From: Veronia pacifica
GTDB taxonomy: Bacteria; Pseudomonadota; Gammaproteobacteria; Enterobacterales; Vibrionaceae
Assembly: GCF_001707825.1 (NCBI RefSeq)
Contig: NZ_LYBM01000050.1
Location: forward strand, 1 to 38,221
Reading direction: 5' to 3'
DNA length: 38,221 nucleotides
Below are positions 23,852 to 32,219 of the stretch, piece by piece (within the stretch, counting starts at the first letter, position 1; every line of letters begins with the position of its first letter). A program made the position numbers and the translations under genes. The notes below the pieces were generated by a model. The model was not told the DNA's origin, did no database searches, and saw only the letters and a program-made list of their open reading frames with translations.

Positions 23852-25051
23852 ATGTCATCACCGAATGAGCAGACCAACAGAATAGCAGAGCGTTCTCTTC
23901 GAATGCTGTCTGCCCTGACGGAACAGATCAACAGCCAGAAAGCCGAGCTGGATGCCACGGAATATCACCAGACCTTTACCAAGGCGACAGTGGCCAAGAT
24001 GCCGAGGCTGTCAAAAGCCATTGTTGATAAAACCGTGTCTGAGATGGAAGAGGCGGGCTATGAGTTTGCCAAGCGCCAGGCGGGTTCGACCCGGGTCTAT
24101 GCGATGACCATTCAGAATATCATTGATATCTACCGCCACCGCAAGGTGCCCAGCTATCGCGAGCGCCGTGACGGCGGTTTTGTGATCAACGTGGGCAACC
24201 TAAAAGGCGGGGTATCGAAAACCGTCAGCACGGTGTCACTGGCCCACGGCCTGAGAGCCCACCCTCATTTGCTGATGGAAGATCTGCGCATTCTGGTGAT
24301 AGACCTTGACCCCCAGTCATCGGCCACCATGTTCCTCGCCCACAACTATGCCATCGGCTCGGTGGACAATACCGCCGCGCAGGCCATGCTGCAAAATGTC
24401 AGCCGCGAAGAGCTGCACGAAGAGTTTATCGTTTCATCCGGTGTGCCGGGCGTTGACCTGCTGCCCGCCTCCATCGAGGATGCCTTTATTGCCTCCACCT
24501 GGCACGAGCTGTGTGCCGAGCACCTGCCGGGCCAGAACGTACACGCCGTGCTGCGTGACAACCTGATTGAAAAAGTGCGCGGCGACTATGACTTTATCTT
24601 TGTTGACAGCGGCCCCCATCTCGATGCTTTCCTGACCAATGCGCTGGCCTCGGCGGACCTGCTGATGACTCCGGTGCCGCCCGCGCAGGTAGATTTTCAC
24701 AGTACCCTCAAGTACCTGTCACGCCTGCCGGAGCTGATGAGCATCATCGAAGACAGCGGCTGCCCGCTGTCACTGGTGGCGAACATCGGCTTTATGTCGA
24801 AACTTGCCAACAAGGCAGACCACAAACTCTGCCACAGTTTTGCCAAAGAGATCTTTGGCGGCGACATGCTTGACGCCGCCCTGCCCCGCCTCGACGCCTT
24901 CGAGCGTTGCGGCGAATCGTTTGATACCGTGATCTCGGCCAACCCGGTCAACTATGCCGGCAGTACCGACGCCCTGAAAAGCGCCCGGGTGGCCACCGAA
25001 GATTTTGCCCGAGCGGTATTTGACCGTATCGAATTTATCCGGTCTGAATAA
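23852..25051 (+). CDS. parA: Partition ATPase ParA (type Ia, P1/F class)
   Basis: A 399-residue ParA. The N-terminal ~105 residues contain a helix-turn-helix (FTKATVAKMPRLSKAIVDKTVSEMEEAGYEF), which defines the type Ia class able to repress its own operon. The ATPase domain has a deviant Walker A, KGGVSKT (118-124), VIDLDPQSSAT and DFIFVDSGP. It moves plasmid copies along the nucleoid with ParB-parS. GAGGG lies before the ATG; parB follows after 11 bases. Confidence 0.95.
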   Translation: MSSPNEQTNRIAERSLRMLSALTEQINSQKAELDATEYHQTFTKATVAKMPRLSKAIVDKTVSEMEEAGYEFAKRQAGSTRVYAMTIQNIIDIYRHRKVPSYRERRDGGFVINVGNLKGGVSKTVSTVSLAHGLRAHPHLLMEDLRILVIDLDPQSSATMFLAHNYAIGSVDNTAAQAMLQNVSREELHEEFIVSSGVPGVDLLPASIEDAFIASTWHELCAEHLPGQNVHAVLRDNLIEKVRGDYDFIFVDSGPHLDAFLTNALASADLLMTPVPPAQVDFHSTLKYLSRLPELMSIIEDSGCPLSLVANIGFMSKLANKADHKLCHSFAKEIFGGDMLDAALPRLDAFERCGESFDTVISANPVNYAGSTDALKSARVATEDFARAVFDRIEFIRSE

Positions 25052-25062
25052 GGACAATAACA

Positions 25063-26025
25063 ATGAAAAAACGCACACCCATTGGCCGCAAGTTTGATAC
25101 CCAGCTGCTGAAGGACGAGCCAGCGACAGCTCGCACCCATACCTATACGCTGGCCTCCGGGGAAAAAGCGACCTTTACCCTGTCACGGGTTGACCACGAC
25201 AAACTGGATGCCAACACCTTCGTCGACAGCCAGACCAATGGCCGCGACCAACAGGCGCTGACCGAGGATTCTGTGGCGGATATCAGCCGGACACTGGTGC
25301 TGCAGCAGTTCTTTCCGGCGATTGGCCGCAAAGGCGACGATGGCCGGGTTGAGATCCTGGATGGTTCCCGCCGCCGCGCCGCCGCCCTTTTCAGCGGAAC
25401 CGGGCTGGACATTCTGGTCACCGAACAGCCACTGAGCCAGAGCGATGCGCGTCAGCTGGCCGCCGATATTCAGACTGCCCGCGAGCACAACCTGCGTGAA
25501 GTGGGCCAGCGTCTGTTGCTGCTGAAACAACAGGGCATGAGCCAGAAAGCCATTGCCGCCAGCGAGAAACTGTCTCCGGCCAAGGTAACCCGGGCAATTC
25601 AGGCCGCCTCTGTTCCTGCAGACATGCTGTCGGTGTTTCCGGTGCAGTCAGAGCTGAGCTATCCCGACTACAAATTGCTGCTGGCTCTGAGTGAGTCGTT
25701 TGCAGAAGCGGGGCGCGATCTGGTTGACCTGATCGCCGCTGTGATGGTGGAGCAGGAAACCCTGTCCCGCGATGTAGCCGCCGATGCATATAAAGAGTCT
25801 CTGATGCGCGCTTACCGCCAGCAGGCCACGGCGCTGATGGCTAAACCGCAGAAAGCCAAGGTGACCACCCAGCCACTGTGGCGTTTTGACGATAAAGACA
25901 CTTATGCCCGCCGCAAGCAAAAAGACCGTACGGTCAGCTTTGAATTCAGTCGTCTGCCTAAATCAGTGATTAAAGATCTGGATGCAGCGGTTGAAGCCGT
26001 ACTGAAAAAACACTTGGCATCCTAA
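25063..26025 (+). CDS. parB: Centromere-binding protein ParB (P1 class)
   Basis: A 320-residue ParB like that of P1. It has a basic N-terminus (IGRKFDTQLL), a ParB N-terminal region (VDSQTNGRDQQALTEDSVADISRTLVLQQFFPAIGR, ILDGSRRRAAALF), an HTH (KQQGMSQKAIAASEKLSPAKVTRAIQAA) and a C-terminal dimer domain (FEFSRLP..VIKDLDAAVEAVLKKHL). P1 ParB reads two box types at parS; both types are present right after the stop codon. AGGA precedes the ATG. Confidence 0.95.
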   Translation: MKKRTPIGRKFDTQLLKDEPATARTHTYTLASGEKATFTLSRVDHDKLDANTFVDSQTNGRDQQALTEDSVADISRTLVLQQFFPAIGRKGDDGRVEILDGSRRRAAALFSGTGLDILVTEQPLSQSDARQLAADIQTAREHNLREVGQRLLLLKQQGMSQKAIAASEKLSPAKVTRAIQAASVPADMLSVFPVQSELSYPDYKLLLALSESFAEAGRDLVDLIAAVMVEQETLSRDVAADAYKESLMRAYRQQATALMAKPQKAKVTTQPLWRFDDKDTYARRKQKDRTVSFEFSRLPKSVIKDLDAAVEAVLKKHLAS

Positions 26026-26029
26026 GTAT

Positions 26030-26103
26030 TCGCCATGGCGATTTCACTATTAAATAATTGATAATTAATGTTTTTATCTTTTTATTTCAGGGTGAAATCG
26101 CCA
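26030..26103. other. P1-type centromere parS with IHF site
   Basis: B boxes TCGCCA occur at 26030-26035 and 26098-26103, plus a reversed one at 26036-26041. A boxes are ATTTCAC at 26041-26047, GTGAAAT (reverse) at 26092-26098 and the near match ATTTCAG at 26084-26090. Between the two sides, TATCAATTATTTA (reverse strand, 26051-26063) fits the IHF consensus WATCAANNNNTTR. P1 parS has the same A/B box sets on both sides of an IHF-bent centre, and lies likewise just after parB. Confidence 0.9.
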
Positions 26104-26191
26104 AGGTGATGTGACTGGACAATAATCTATATCCCGTTTTGCCAGATAAGAAAACGGACACCTTGTCGAAGCGGATGGCTATACGGCGCCA

Positions 26192-26251
26192 AATGCAATA
26201 TATCTATGTGCAATTAGTATTTGTACAATATGTATCTGTGCAATACGTATA
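26192..26251. repeat. Four 15-base tandem repeats
   Basis: Units at 26192, 26207, 26222 and 26237 read AATGCAATATATCTA, TGTGCAATTAGTATT, TGTACAATATGTATC and TGTGCAATACGTATA. They follow parS by about 90 bases. Possible roles are additional protein-binding sites or a second centromere-like element. Confidence 0.75.
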
Positions 26252-26375
26252 ATTGCGTCGATTTTTACTTCTTCATACCGTGCCGCATCCCATCGCGACA
26301 TTTGCTGCAAACTGAGCGTCCTTCCGCCATCGCCTCAGCACGCCCGTTCAAGGCCTCAAATTACCGGATCACATT

Positions 26376-26603
26376 GTGTCTGAGGAATGTATTGATTTTT
26401 TCCTTACGACGCTGGCTGGTAAAGACCAAGGAGAGCATGTCTGTTTGACCGGGTATGGATATAAAAAAGTGGCTCAGGGTAAATACCCCAAGCCACGTGA
26501 GACGATGCGTTTTCATTTTACAAAGACTGTGCTGATTGTATTTTTTAACCGGGAAAATATTATAAAAAATACACAGGTAAGCCTTCAGTCATACACAGCG
26601 TAG
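26376..26603 (+). CDS. Possible small gene, unknown
   Basis: A 75-codon frame with GTG start and no recognised domain or clear ribosome site. It encloses a compact hairpin at 26469-26496 (GTGGCT/AGCCAC and GGGT/ACCC stems), which could equally be the functional element. The AT-rich right half reads poorly as a protein. Listed with low confidence. Confidence 0.25.
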   Translation: MSEECIDFFLTTLAGKDQGEHVCLTGYGYKKVAQGKYPKPRETMRFHFTKTVLIVFFNRENIIKNTQVSLQSYTA

Positions 26604-26613
26604 CGCGGCATGC

Positions 26614-27432
26614 TTATGATGATGGGACGGTCTTTTGTTTTTCACTCAACCATGCTGCAAACTCCCTCATATGGCGCGCATTATCCGCACTTTCTTTCAC
26701 GCCACACGCCTGACCAAATCGAAAAATATCTGGTGAAGAGTAAACGGGAATTGACTCTCTGGCATGTTCAGCTCCTGACATAATAGTATTCGCGCCTTTA
26801 CAGTAATGGCCTCTTGCATAAGGACGTAAATGGTCATGGTGTTGAGGTAATATTATGTTTTGAAGTGTCATTTCAGTGGTGTTGTGATGAAACGCCCAGG
26901 ATAAATGCCCAAGCTCATGTTCAAGGGTGCCATCAGATGCATCTGAAGACATAACAAAGAAACTGTTGCCGAAGTTTAGGTGTGCAATACCCCAGGTCCT
27001 ATGGAGCACCTTGTAGTCGGAAGAAAGTATCAAACCGTAGTAACGGCCGTCACCGCCGTGTGACTTAAGCTTTTCTTTACCTACCCGATCTGAAAGCTCA
27101 CTGTGTAGCAGGCCGGTATTCGGGACAAATTCAGTTAACGCAGGGCTTAATCCCTTAAATGTAGCGACATCGATAACCTCAGTACCTGAGACCACTCTTT
27201 TTAGCGGGATACAGGAATTCCTGAGCACTTCATTGGCATATTTAACCTTACTATCAATATCAACATTCTCTATTCTGGCGTCGACATAAAAGTAAATGGG
27301 TGTTTCCACCACATCGGAGAGAGCGTACTTTTCACAGCTGGCTAACTGGAGAGGCTCCCCCTTGTTTTTATTTAGATAAAATATGCCAAAGACTAAAAGT
27401 AAGCTCAGTATGATAACGAATTTTTTATTCAC
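26614..27432 (-). CDS. Membrane-anchored metzincin-like zinc protease
   Basis: A 272-residue protein starting at GTG. Residues 5-20 are a hydrophobic anchor (FVIILSLLLVFGIFYL). The zinc motif HELGHLSWAFH (172-182) fits HExxHxxxxxH with three His ligands, although the Gly usual at the eighth position is Trp. A Met-turn candidate follows (NTIMSG, 215-220), then PVYSSPDI as in reprolysin-like metzincins. Cys residues 33, 74, 211 and 243 could form disulphides outside the cytoplasm. It lies between the par locus and the cassette array with AT-rich DNA around it. Likely an effector or surface protease carried as cargo. Confidence 0.78.
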   Translation of the reverse strand: MNKKFVIILSLLLVFGIFYLNKNKGEPLQLASCEKYALSDVVETPIYFYVDARIENVDIDSKVKYANEVLRNSCIPLKRVVSGTEVIDVATFKGLSPALTEFVPNTGLLHSELSDRVGKEKLKSHGGDGRYYGLILSSDYKVLHRTWGIAHLNFGNSFFVMSSDASDGTLEHELGHLSWAFHHNTTEMTLQNIILPQHHDHLRPYARGHYCKGANTIMSGAEHARESIPVYSSPDIFRFGQACGVKESADNARHMREFAAWLSEKQKTVPSS

Positions 27433-27737
27433 TATTTATATTTACCTTTATTAAAAACCCGCTTTAGACGCTATCAAATATTCATATTTCTCGCGAATAC
27501 AATAGATAAATAAAATATTACTTTGAGTAGTGCGTCCAGATTATTTAAAGAATGCATTATGTTTGAAGTAATGAAGCCAAAGATAGAGGTGATGAAGAAA
27601 AAGATTTAGGTGGTGAAGCCAAATACGGAGATTATGTATCAGATGAGGAGGAAAGGCTGGTAAATAAAAACTATTTTGATCTTTATAAAATTTATTATTA
27701 GTATATTTTTTTTCTATTTAATCTCAGGAGTGACTAC
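27433..27737. other. AT-rich spacer
   Basis: No convincing gene. The stretch 27570-27640 contains imperfect repeats of GAAG(C/A)(C/A)AAA(G/T)A, which look like degenerated coding sequence. Confidence 0.35.
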
Positions 27738-27866
27738 ATGTCTAGAGTTGGAGGAATGAAATCTCAAGGTATATCGTCATATGAAAATAACCCCAGAAAT
27801 GTGAAATCAAGTAAAGAAAAATCAAAAAAGACTAAAATAAGTAAAGGTAAATCAACGTATAAATAA
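27738..27866 (+). CDS. Small Lys/Ser-rich basic protein
   Basis: A 42-codon frame (MSRVGGMKSQGISSYENNPR..., then a Lys-rich tail) with AGGAG 5 bases before the ATG. Unrecognised; composition suggests nucleic-acid binding or disorder. The good ribosome site is the main support. Confidence 0.45.
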   Translation: MSRVGGMKSQGISSYENNPRNVKSSKEKSKKTKISKGKSTYK

Positions 27867-27974
27867 AATAAAAAAGAAACTGGCGCTCAACACCTTGTTA
27901 ATTCCACGTCAATGGGAAAATATCGCCGCCAGATGAAACAGAGAAACAAGTACGACCAGGATATGTCGAAGACT

Positions 27975-28006
27975 CGCTCACGTCTGTCACTTAACTTGGC
28001 GTTATC
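27975..28006 (+). repeat. Truncated attC (3' half only): left edge of the cassette array
   Basis: CTCACGTCTGTCACTTAACTTGGCGTTATCC resembles only the right ends of the attC sites at 36806 and 37788 (GCTCAC....CTTAA....GCGTTATCCCC). The left half (TAACAA...GCTTGGCATTTTT) is missing and unrelated sequence lies there instead, so this marks a broken junction between backbone and cassettes. Confidence 0.6.
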
Positions 28007-28230
28007 CCCTATCAATTTTAAAGTCTTGAGTCTCACGGTTTAGTCGCCAAATTCCCTTCTTCATAGCCGCAGGTTTGTATCGAAATCACTAAACAACCTT
28101 TGTTTGAGTGACGAGTCTGAAATTCCAATGACATATTTGAATTCACATTCAGGTTGTTGTTTCTTGGTGGCTCAAATACGGTTTGCGGCGATGCTAAATG
28201 CGGTGGCTTTTTCAAAAGGTGCTGGCAGGC
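28002..28230 (+). repeat. Non-coding repeated cassette, copy 1 (internally deleted)
   Basis: Begins TTATCCCCTATCAATTTTA and matches copies 2 (36801-37116) and 3 (37783-38097) through conserved blocks such as CCTTTGTTTGAG and TACGGTTTGCGGC. It lacks the last ~85 bases, including most of the attC; the join lies at GTGCTGGC, an 8-base sequence that flanks the missing part in copy 2. An 85-codon minus-strand frame covers it but is not conserved as a frame in the others. Confidence 0.75.
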
Positions 28231-28322
28231 GTTATACGCAGTACTGATATCATTAGCCTGCGTATTGGGGAACGGAAAAGCTTGGTACATGTACGTAGGT
28301 AAATACTCAACGAGGTTAAAAA

Positions 28323-29087
28323 ATGCTTAAAGTGGAAGCATCGCATTTTGAACACAAAATTGATAAAGCGACTTTTGAGAAAACGTTAACTGAAGCAGCA
28401 GTTAAATACGCTGAAGATTCAATCTTTTTTGTCGACAATATAAAACAACCAGAAGTATTTTTCTTTATTCGACGTGGTGTAGAGGCTGTATTAATTTCTC
28501 GGGGAAATGCAGAGAGTGCTTATCTGGAAAAGGTCGCAGAACTATTCAAAGAGCACCGAGCCATCGTTCTCATGTCAGACGACGCTGAATTCCAGAGTAT
28601 CATGTCTCAGAAACATGGATTTGGAGTGGTAGAGCGACTTAGCTTTAAGTACGCACCTTTGTCCCCGATTATTGTGCAATCCTTAGAAGAAGGGCTAGAG
28701 CTAAAGCGAATTGATTTGTCGTTAGCAAAACGTATTGAAGGCGAAATAGACCCAGATTTCAGACTTTTCTGGAACTCGCCCGATGACTTTATTGAGGCCG
28801 GTGGTAGTGGCTTGTGTTTGCTGAGAAATGGCGAAATCGTAGCCTGCTCTTGGTCATCATATACAACCGACAAGAATGTCGAAATTGCAGTTGCGACGCG
28901 GGAAAACTGCCGCCGAAATGGCTTTGCGAGTTTGGTGTGTAAACACTATATCAATCAACTCCTATCTGAAGGTCGCGCCCCGTGGTGGAGTTGTCACAAG
29001 AGTAACTCGGCATCGATAGCTCTGGCTAACAGGCTTGGCTTCCAAGTGCTACAAGATTATTCATGGATGTTTGCGCCCCGAAAGTAG
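28323..29087 (+). CDS. GNAT-family acetyltransferase (cassette gene)
   Basis: A 254-residue protein. The C-terminal half is a GNAT domain of the GNAT_acetyltran type: LCLLRNGEIVACSWSSYTTDKNVEIAVATRENCRRNGFASLVCKHYI (acetyl-CoA loop around RRNGFA) and SNSASIALANRLGFQ. The N-terminal 120 residues form a separate alpha/beta domain. It starts 92 bases after the cassette junction at 28231. Substrate unknown. Confidence 0.85.
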   Translation: MLKVEASHFEHKIDKATFEKTLTEAAVKYAEDSIFFVDNIKQPEVFFFIRRGVEAVLISRGNAESAYLEKVAELFKEHRAIVLMSDDAEFQSIMSQKHGFGVVERLSFKYAPLSPIIVQSLEEGLELKRIDLSLAKRIEGEIDPDFRLFWNSPDDFIEAGGSGLCLLRNGEIVACSWSSYTTDKNVEIAVATRENCRRNGFASLVCKHYINQLLSEGRAPWWSCHKSNSASIALANRLGFQVLQDYSWMFAPRK

Positions 29088-29181
29088 GAACATATGTAGC
29101 TTGAAGGCGCTTGGCTTCATGTTCGAAGTACGACACTTAACCTGATTTATGTTCAGGTGTTTAATACTGTTATGTGAATTT

Positions 29182-29601
29182 ATGAAGATTGAGAAAGCAG
29201 AACAATTACCAAGCGATATTGAAGCTTTGCTGACTGAAAGCCAATCAGAGGGTTTTCACTTTTTAGCCCGACTTCAAAATGATTTTGCAAGCGGAGTCAA
29301 TAAGTTCAATAAGCACGGTGAAACCCTTGTTACTGTTAGGGTCGATGGTAAGTTGGTCGCTATCGGCGGTATTAATCGTCAAGATAACTGCGCACGGTTG
29401 CGTCGATTCTACGTCAGTAAGTGCAGTCGCCGTTTGGGTGTTGGGCGCGAATTGCTCCAATTTCTTGAAGAACATGCGACTCAGTATTTCACGAAAGTAA
29501 CCTTATTTACCGATACATTAAGAGCGAGTCAATTTTACGAAGCTTGTGGTTATTTACCTGTAAATACGCACCACGTTAGTCATGAGAAAACATTCACATA
29601 A
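29182..29601 (+). CDS. GNAT-family acetyltransferase (cassette gene)
   Basis: A 139-residue GNAT with VDGKLVAIGGINRQDNCARLRRFYVSKCSRRLGVGRELLQFLEEHA (RRLGVG is the acetyl-CoA loop) and FYEACGYLPV. Start 29182 is chosen because the family begins here; the upstream ATG 29149 would read through a hairpin (ACCTGA/TCAGGT near 29140-29160) that may be a degenerate attC end. An attC-like site overlaps the stop region. Confidence 0.85.
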   Translation: MKIEKAEQLPSDIEALLTESQSEGFHFLARLQNDFASGVNKFNKHGETLVTVRVDGKLVAIGGINRQDNCARLRRFYVSKCSRRLGVGRELLQFLEEHATQYFTKVTLFTDTLRASQFYEACGYLPVNTHHVSHEKTFT

Positions 29602-29675
29602 CAAGAGACAATGGCTTTCAGGTTAACTAAAAACACCTTCAGTAAGACGTAAATTGCCTATGTTTGTCGTTATAC
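29597..29675 (+). repeat. Short attC-like site
   Basis: Left ATAACAAGAGACAATGGC and right AATTGCC...TTTGTCGTTATAC have partly complementary outer and inner boxes with the G^TTATAC core at 29669. It directly follows a cassette gene. Match is weaker than the long attC sites. Confidence 0.5.
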
Positions 29676-29735
29676 ATCAGGCGAACACAGAGCTCACCTT
29701 GCCAAATTTACTCTGTCCGAACCCTCGCCAGCTTG

Positions 29736-30922
29736 TCTGGCGTAACTCAAAACCGCTTAAAAAATGAGTTAGAAAATCGCTAACGGGCAGCCAACTGATT
29801 TCTATCTAATCGAATGATGTGACTGCAGTTCAGAGACGAAAAAATTGTATTCGTCAATAGTTACTCTTGGGTGGCTGATGTTAGCATTTGAACAAAGTAA
29901 GAAGACGTATTGGTAAGTAAAAATGCAGGTTAAAGAACACCACAAAAAAGCCCATTATATGGGCCCTACCCGCGAAGAAATGACTGAGTCTGAAATTGAG
30001 AGCCTAGTTTGGAACTTTGAAGACAGTGACGTTTCTGTCGAAGAAAATCTTAAGCATTATCAACGCAGGGCACAAAGCCAGTTCTATCGTTTTTATAATA
30101 GTCTTGTGTACTTTCTCTTGATGGAGTTGCCACGCGAGCATTGTTCACTGATCTTAAGCTACATGAGTCAGTTAGGAAAAAATCACTGGGAAATACACTG
30201 CAAGCAAGGTCAGGAGATTTCGTTAACCTTTTTCGGACAACGTGTTTCGGTTTCAAGTGAACAGAAAGATGACCACTACGGTACGTTAACGGATTGGTTG
30301 AACAGTATCAGTGCCGCCATGATTGCACGGGATAAAGAAGCAGTTTCTGTTCTGTTGTCCGTGAAAGATACTGACCTTGTTCAACTAAACAATCCCGGCA
30401 ATAAGGGACTGTTGCCCATTGAGCAGGCGTTCTTCCGTCTCTTTCACGCCTATTTTTCTGGTGAAGATGATCAAGAGCGCCATCTGCAGTTGCTAAAAGA
30501 CGTCACTCAATACATTGATGATGAGAGTATCGGCAAAGCCACAAATTGCGAATACTGGCAGGACTACTACCAGTGGCTGATCTTTCCGATGTACAGTCTG
30601 GTCGTCATCTCGTGGGGTTACGAGAAAACATCGCTCGATGAGGCTGTGATTGCTGCAATCGATGCAAATTATGAATTCTATGCCTATATTGCTCCTGCAC
30701 AGAATAACCGACCTACTGGCGAAGACTCACTGAGTTTATTTAATGAGGCAGCACTCTTTCACCTGATCACGACGGGCTTTTTAGCCACGCATTTCCAGCG
30801 TACTGGAGAAACCGTCAGTTTTGATACTGAATATACCCCCCAGTGGTTGATAAAAGGTGAAGGGCCGACCCGTGAAGACGTATTGGCAAACCCGCCAGTG
30901 TTTGAGTTGGATGTTGTGTTGC
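29736..30922 (+). repeat. Tandem duplication, copy 1 (Imm49-like gene plus its upstream region)
   Basis: From TCTGGCGTAACT through the end of the 335-codon gene the sequence recurs at 31033-32219 with an offset of about 1297-1298 bases. The 190-base upstream region is almost unchanged, so both genes probably share promoter and start signals. Confidence 0.93.
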
Positions 30923-30930
30923 AACGCTGA
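29923..30930 (+). CDS. Imm49-like immunity protein, short copy
   Basis: A 335-residue acidic, helical, cytoplasmic protein. The motifs WNFEDSD.SVEENLKHYQRRAQSQFYRFYNSL, LILSYMSQLGKNHWEIHCKQGQEISLTFFGQRV and SAAMIARDKEAVSVLLSV resemble the Imm49 immunity family linked to polymorphic and T6SS toxins; this is from memory, not a search. It stands alone, with no toxin nearby, as expected of an orphan immunity gene in a cassette array. The tail ends VVLQR-stop at the point where the longer copy continues. A hairpin terminator follows. Confidence 0.6.
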   Translation: MQVKEHHKKAHYMGPTREEMTESEIESLVWNFEDSDVSVEENLKHYQRRAQSQFYRFYNSLVYFLLMELPREHCSLILSYMSQLGKNHWEIHCKQGQEISLTFFGQRVSVSSEQKDDHYGTLTDWLNSISAAMIARDKEAVSVLLSVKDTDLVQLNNPGNKGLLPIEQAFFRLFHAYFSGEDDQERHLQLLKDVTQYIDDESIGKATNCEYWQDYYQWLIFPMYSLVVISWGYEKTSLDEAVIAAIDANYEFYAYIAPAQNNRPTGEDSLSLFNEAALFHLITTGFLATHFQRTGETVSFDTEYTPQWLIKGEGPTREDVLANPPVFELDVVLQR

Positions 30931-30939
30931 CGTAAGCCC

Positions 30940-30970
30940 GCGAGGCAAGTTGAAGACTCCGTTGCCTCGC
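30940..30970 (+). terminator. Hairpin after the short immunity gene
   Basis: GCGAGGCAA and TTGCCTCGC form a perfect 9-bp stem over a 13-base loop, 9 bases after the stop codon. The T-tract is weak (TGCTTTC). Confidence 0.6.
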
Positions 30971-31032
30971 TGCTTTCATTTCCAAAGAAATAGACACCAA
31001 GTCATCTGAGTTCGCCGTTCGCATTCTGGTTA

Positions 31033-32219
31033 TCTGGCGTAACTTAAAACCGCATTAAAAAATGCGTTAGAAAATCGCTAACGGGCAGCCAACTGATTTC
31101 TATCTAATCGAATGATGTGACCGCAGTTCAGAGACGAAAAAATTGTATTCGTCAATAGTTACTCTTGGGTGGCTAATGTTAGCATTTGAACAAAGTAAGA
31201 AGACGTATTGGTAAGTAAAAATGCAGGTTAAAGAACACCATAAAAAGGCCCATTTTTTGGGCCCTATCCGTGATGAGCTGACAGTCTCACAAATTAATAG
31301 CCTAAGATGGAATTTTGAAGACAGTGACGTTTCTGTCGAAGAAAATCTTAAGCATTATCAACGCAGGGCACAAAGCCAGTTCTATCGTTTTTATAATAGC
31401 CTTGCGGACTTTCTCTTGATGGAGTTGCCACGAGAGCATTGTTCACTGATCTTAAGCTACATGAGTCAGTTAGGAAAAAATCACTGGGAAATACACTGCA
31501 AGCAAGGTCAGGAGATTTCGCTGACCTTTTTTGGACAACGTGTTTCGGTTTCAAGTGAGCAGAAAGATGACCACTACGGTACGTTAACGGATTGGCTGAA
31601 CAGTATCAGTGCCGCCATGATTGCACGGGATAAAGAGGCACTTTCTGTTCTGTTGTCTGTGAAAGATACCGATCTTGTTCAGCGACATAATCCTGATAAC
31701 GTGGAGTTGTTGCCCATCGAGCAAGCGTTCTTCCGTCTCTTTCACGCTTATTTTTCTGGTGAGGATGATCAAGAGCGCCATCTGCAGTTGCTAAAAGACG
31801 TCAATCAGTACATTGATGATGAGAGTATCGGCAAAGCAACAAATTGCGAATACTGGCAGGACTACTACCAGTGGCTGATCTTTCCGATGTACAGTCTGGT
31901 GGTCATCTCGTGGGGTTATGAGAAAACATCGCTCGATGAGGCTGTCATTGCTGCAATCGATGCAAATTATGAGTTCTATGCCTATATTGCTCCTGCACAG
32001 AATAACCGACCTACTGGCGAAGACTCACTGAGTTTATTTAATGAGGCAGCACTCTTTCACCTCATTACGACGGGTTTTTTAGCCACGCATTTCCAGCGTA
32101 CTGGAGAAACCGTCAGTTTTGATACTGAATATACCCCCCAGTGGTTGATAAAAGGTGAAGGGCCGACCCGCGAAGAAGTATTGGCAAACCCGCCAGTGTT
32201 TGAGTTGGATGTTGTGTTG
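31033..32219 (+). repeat. Tandem duplication, copy 2
   Basis: Second copy of 29736-30922. Identity ends abruptly at GATGTTGTGTTG, after which this copy reads into an additional C-terminal domain. Confidence 0.93.

Noticed and set aside
28033-28290. 85-codon minus-strand frame in cassette copy 1 (and the 37910-38140 equivalent)
   Set aside because: The related stretches QHLLKKPPH and PPRNNN arise from the repeated cassette DNA, but length and start differ between copies and copy 2 does not keep the frame.
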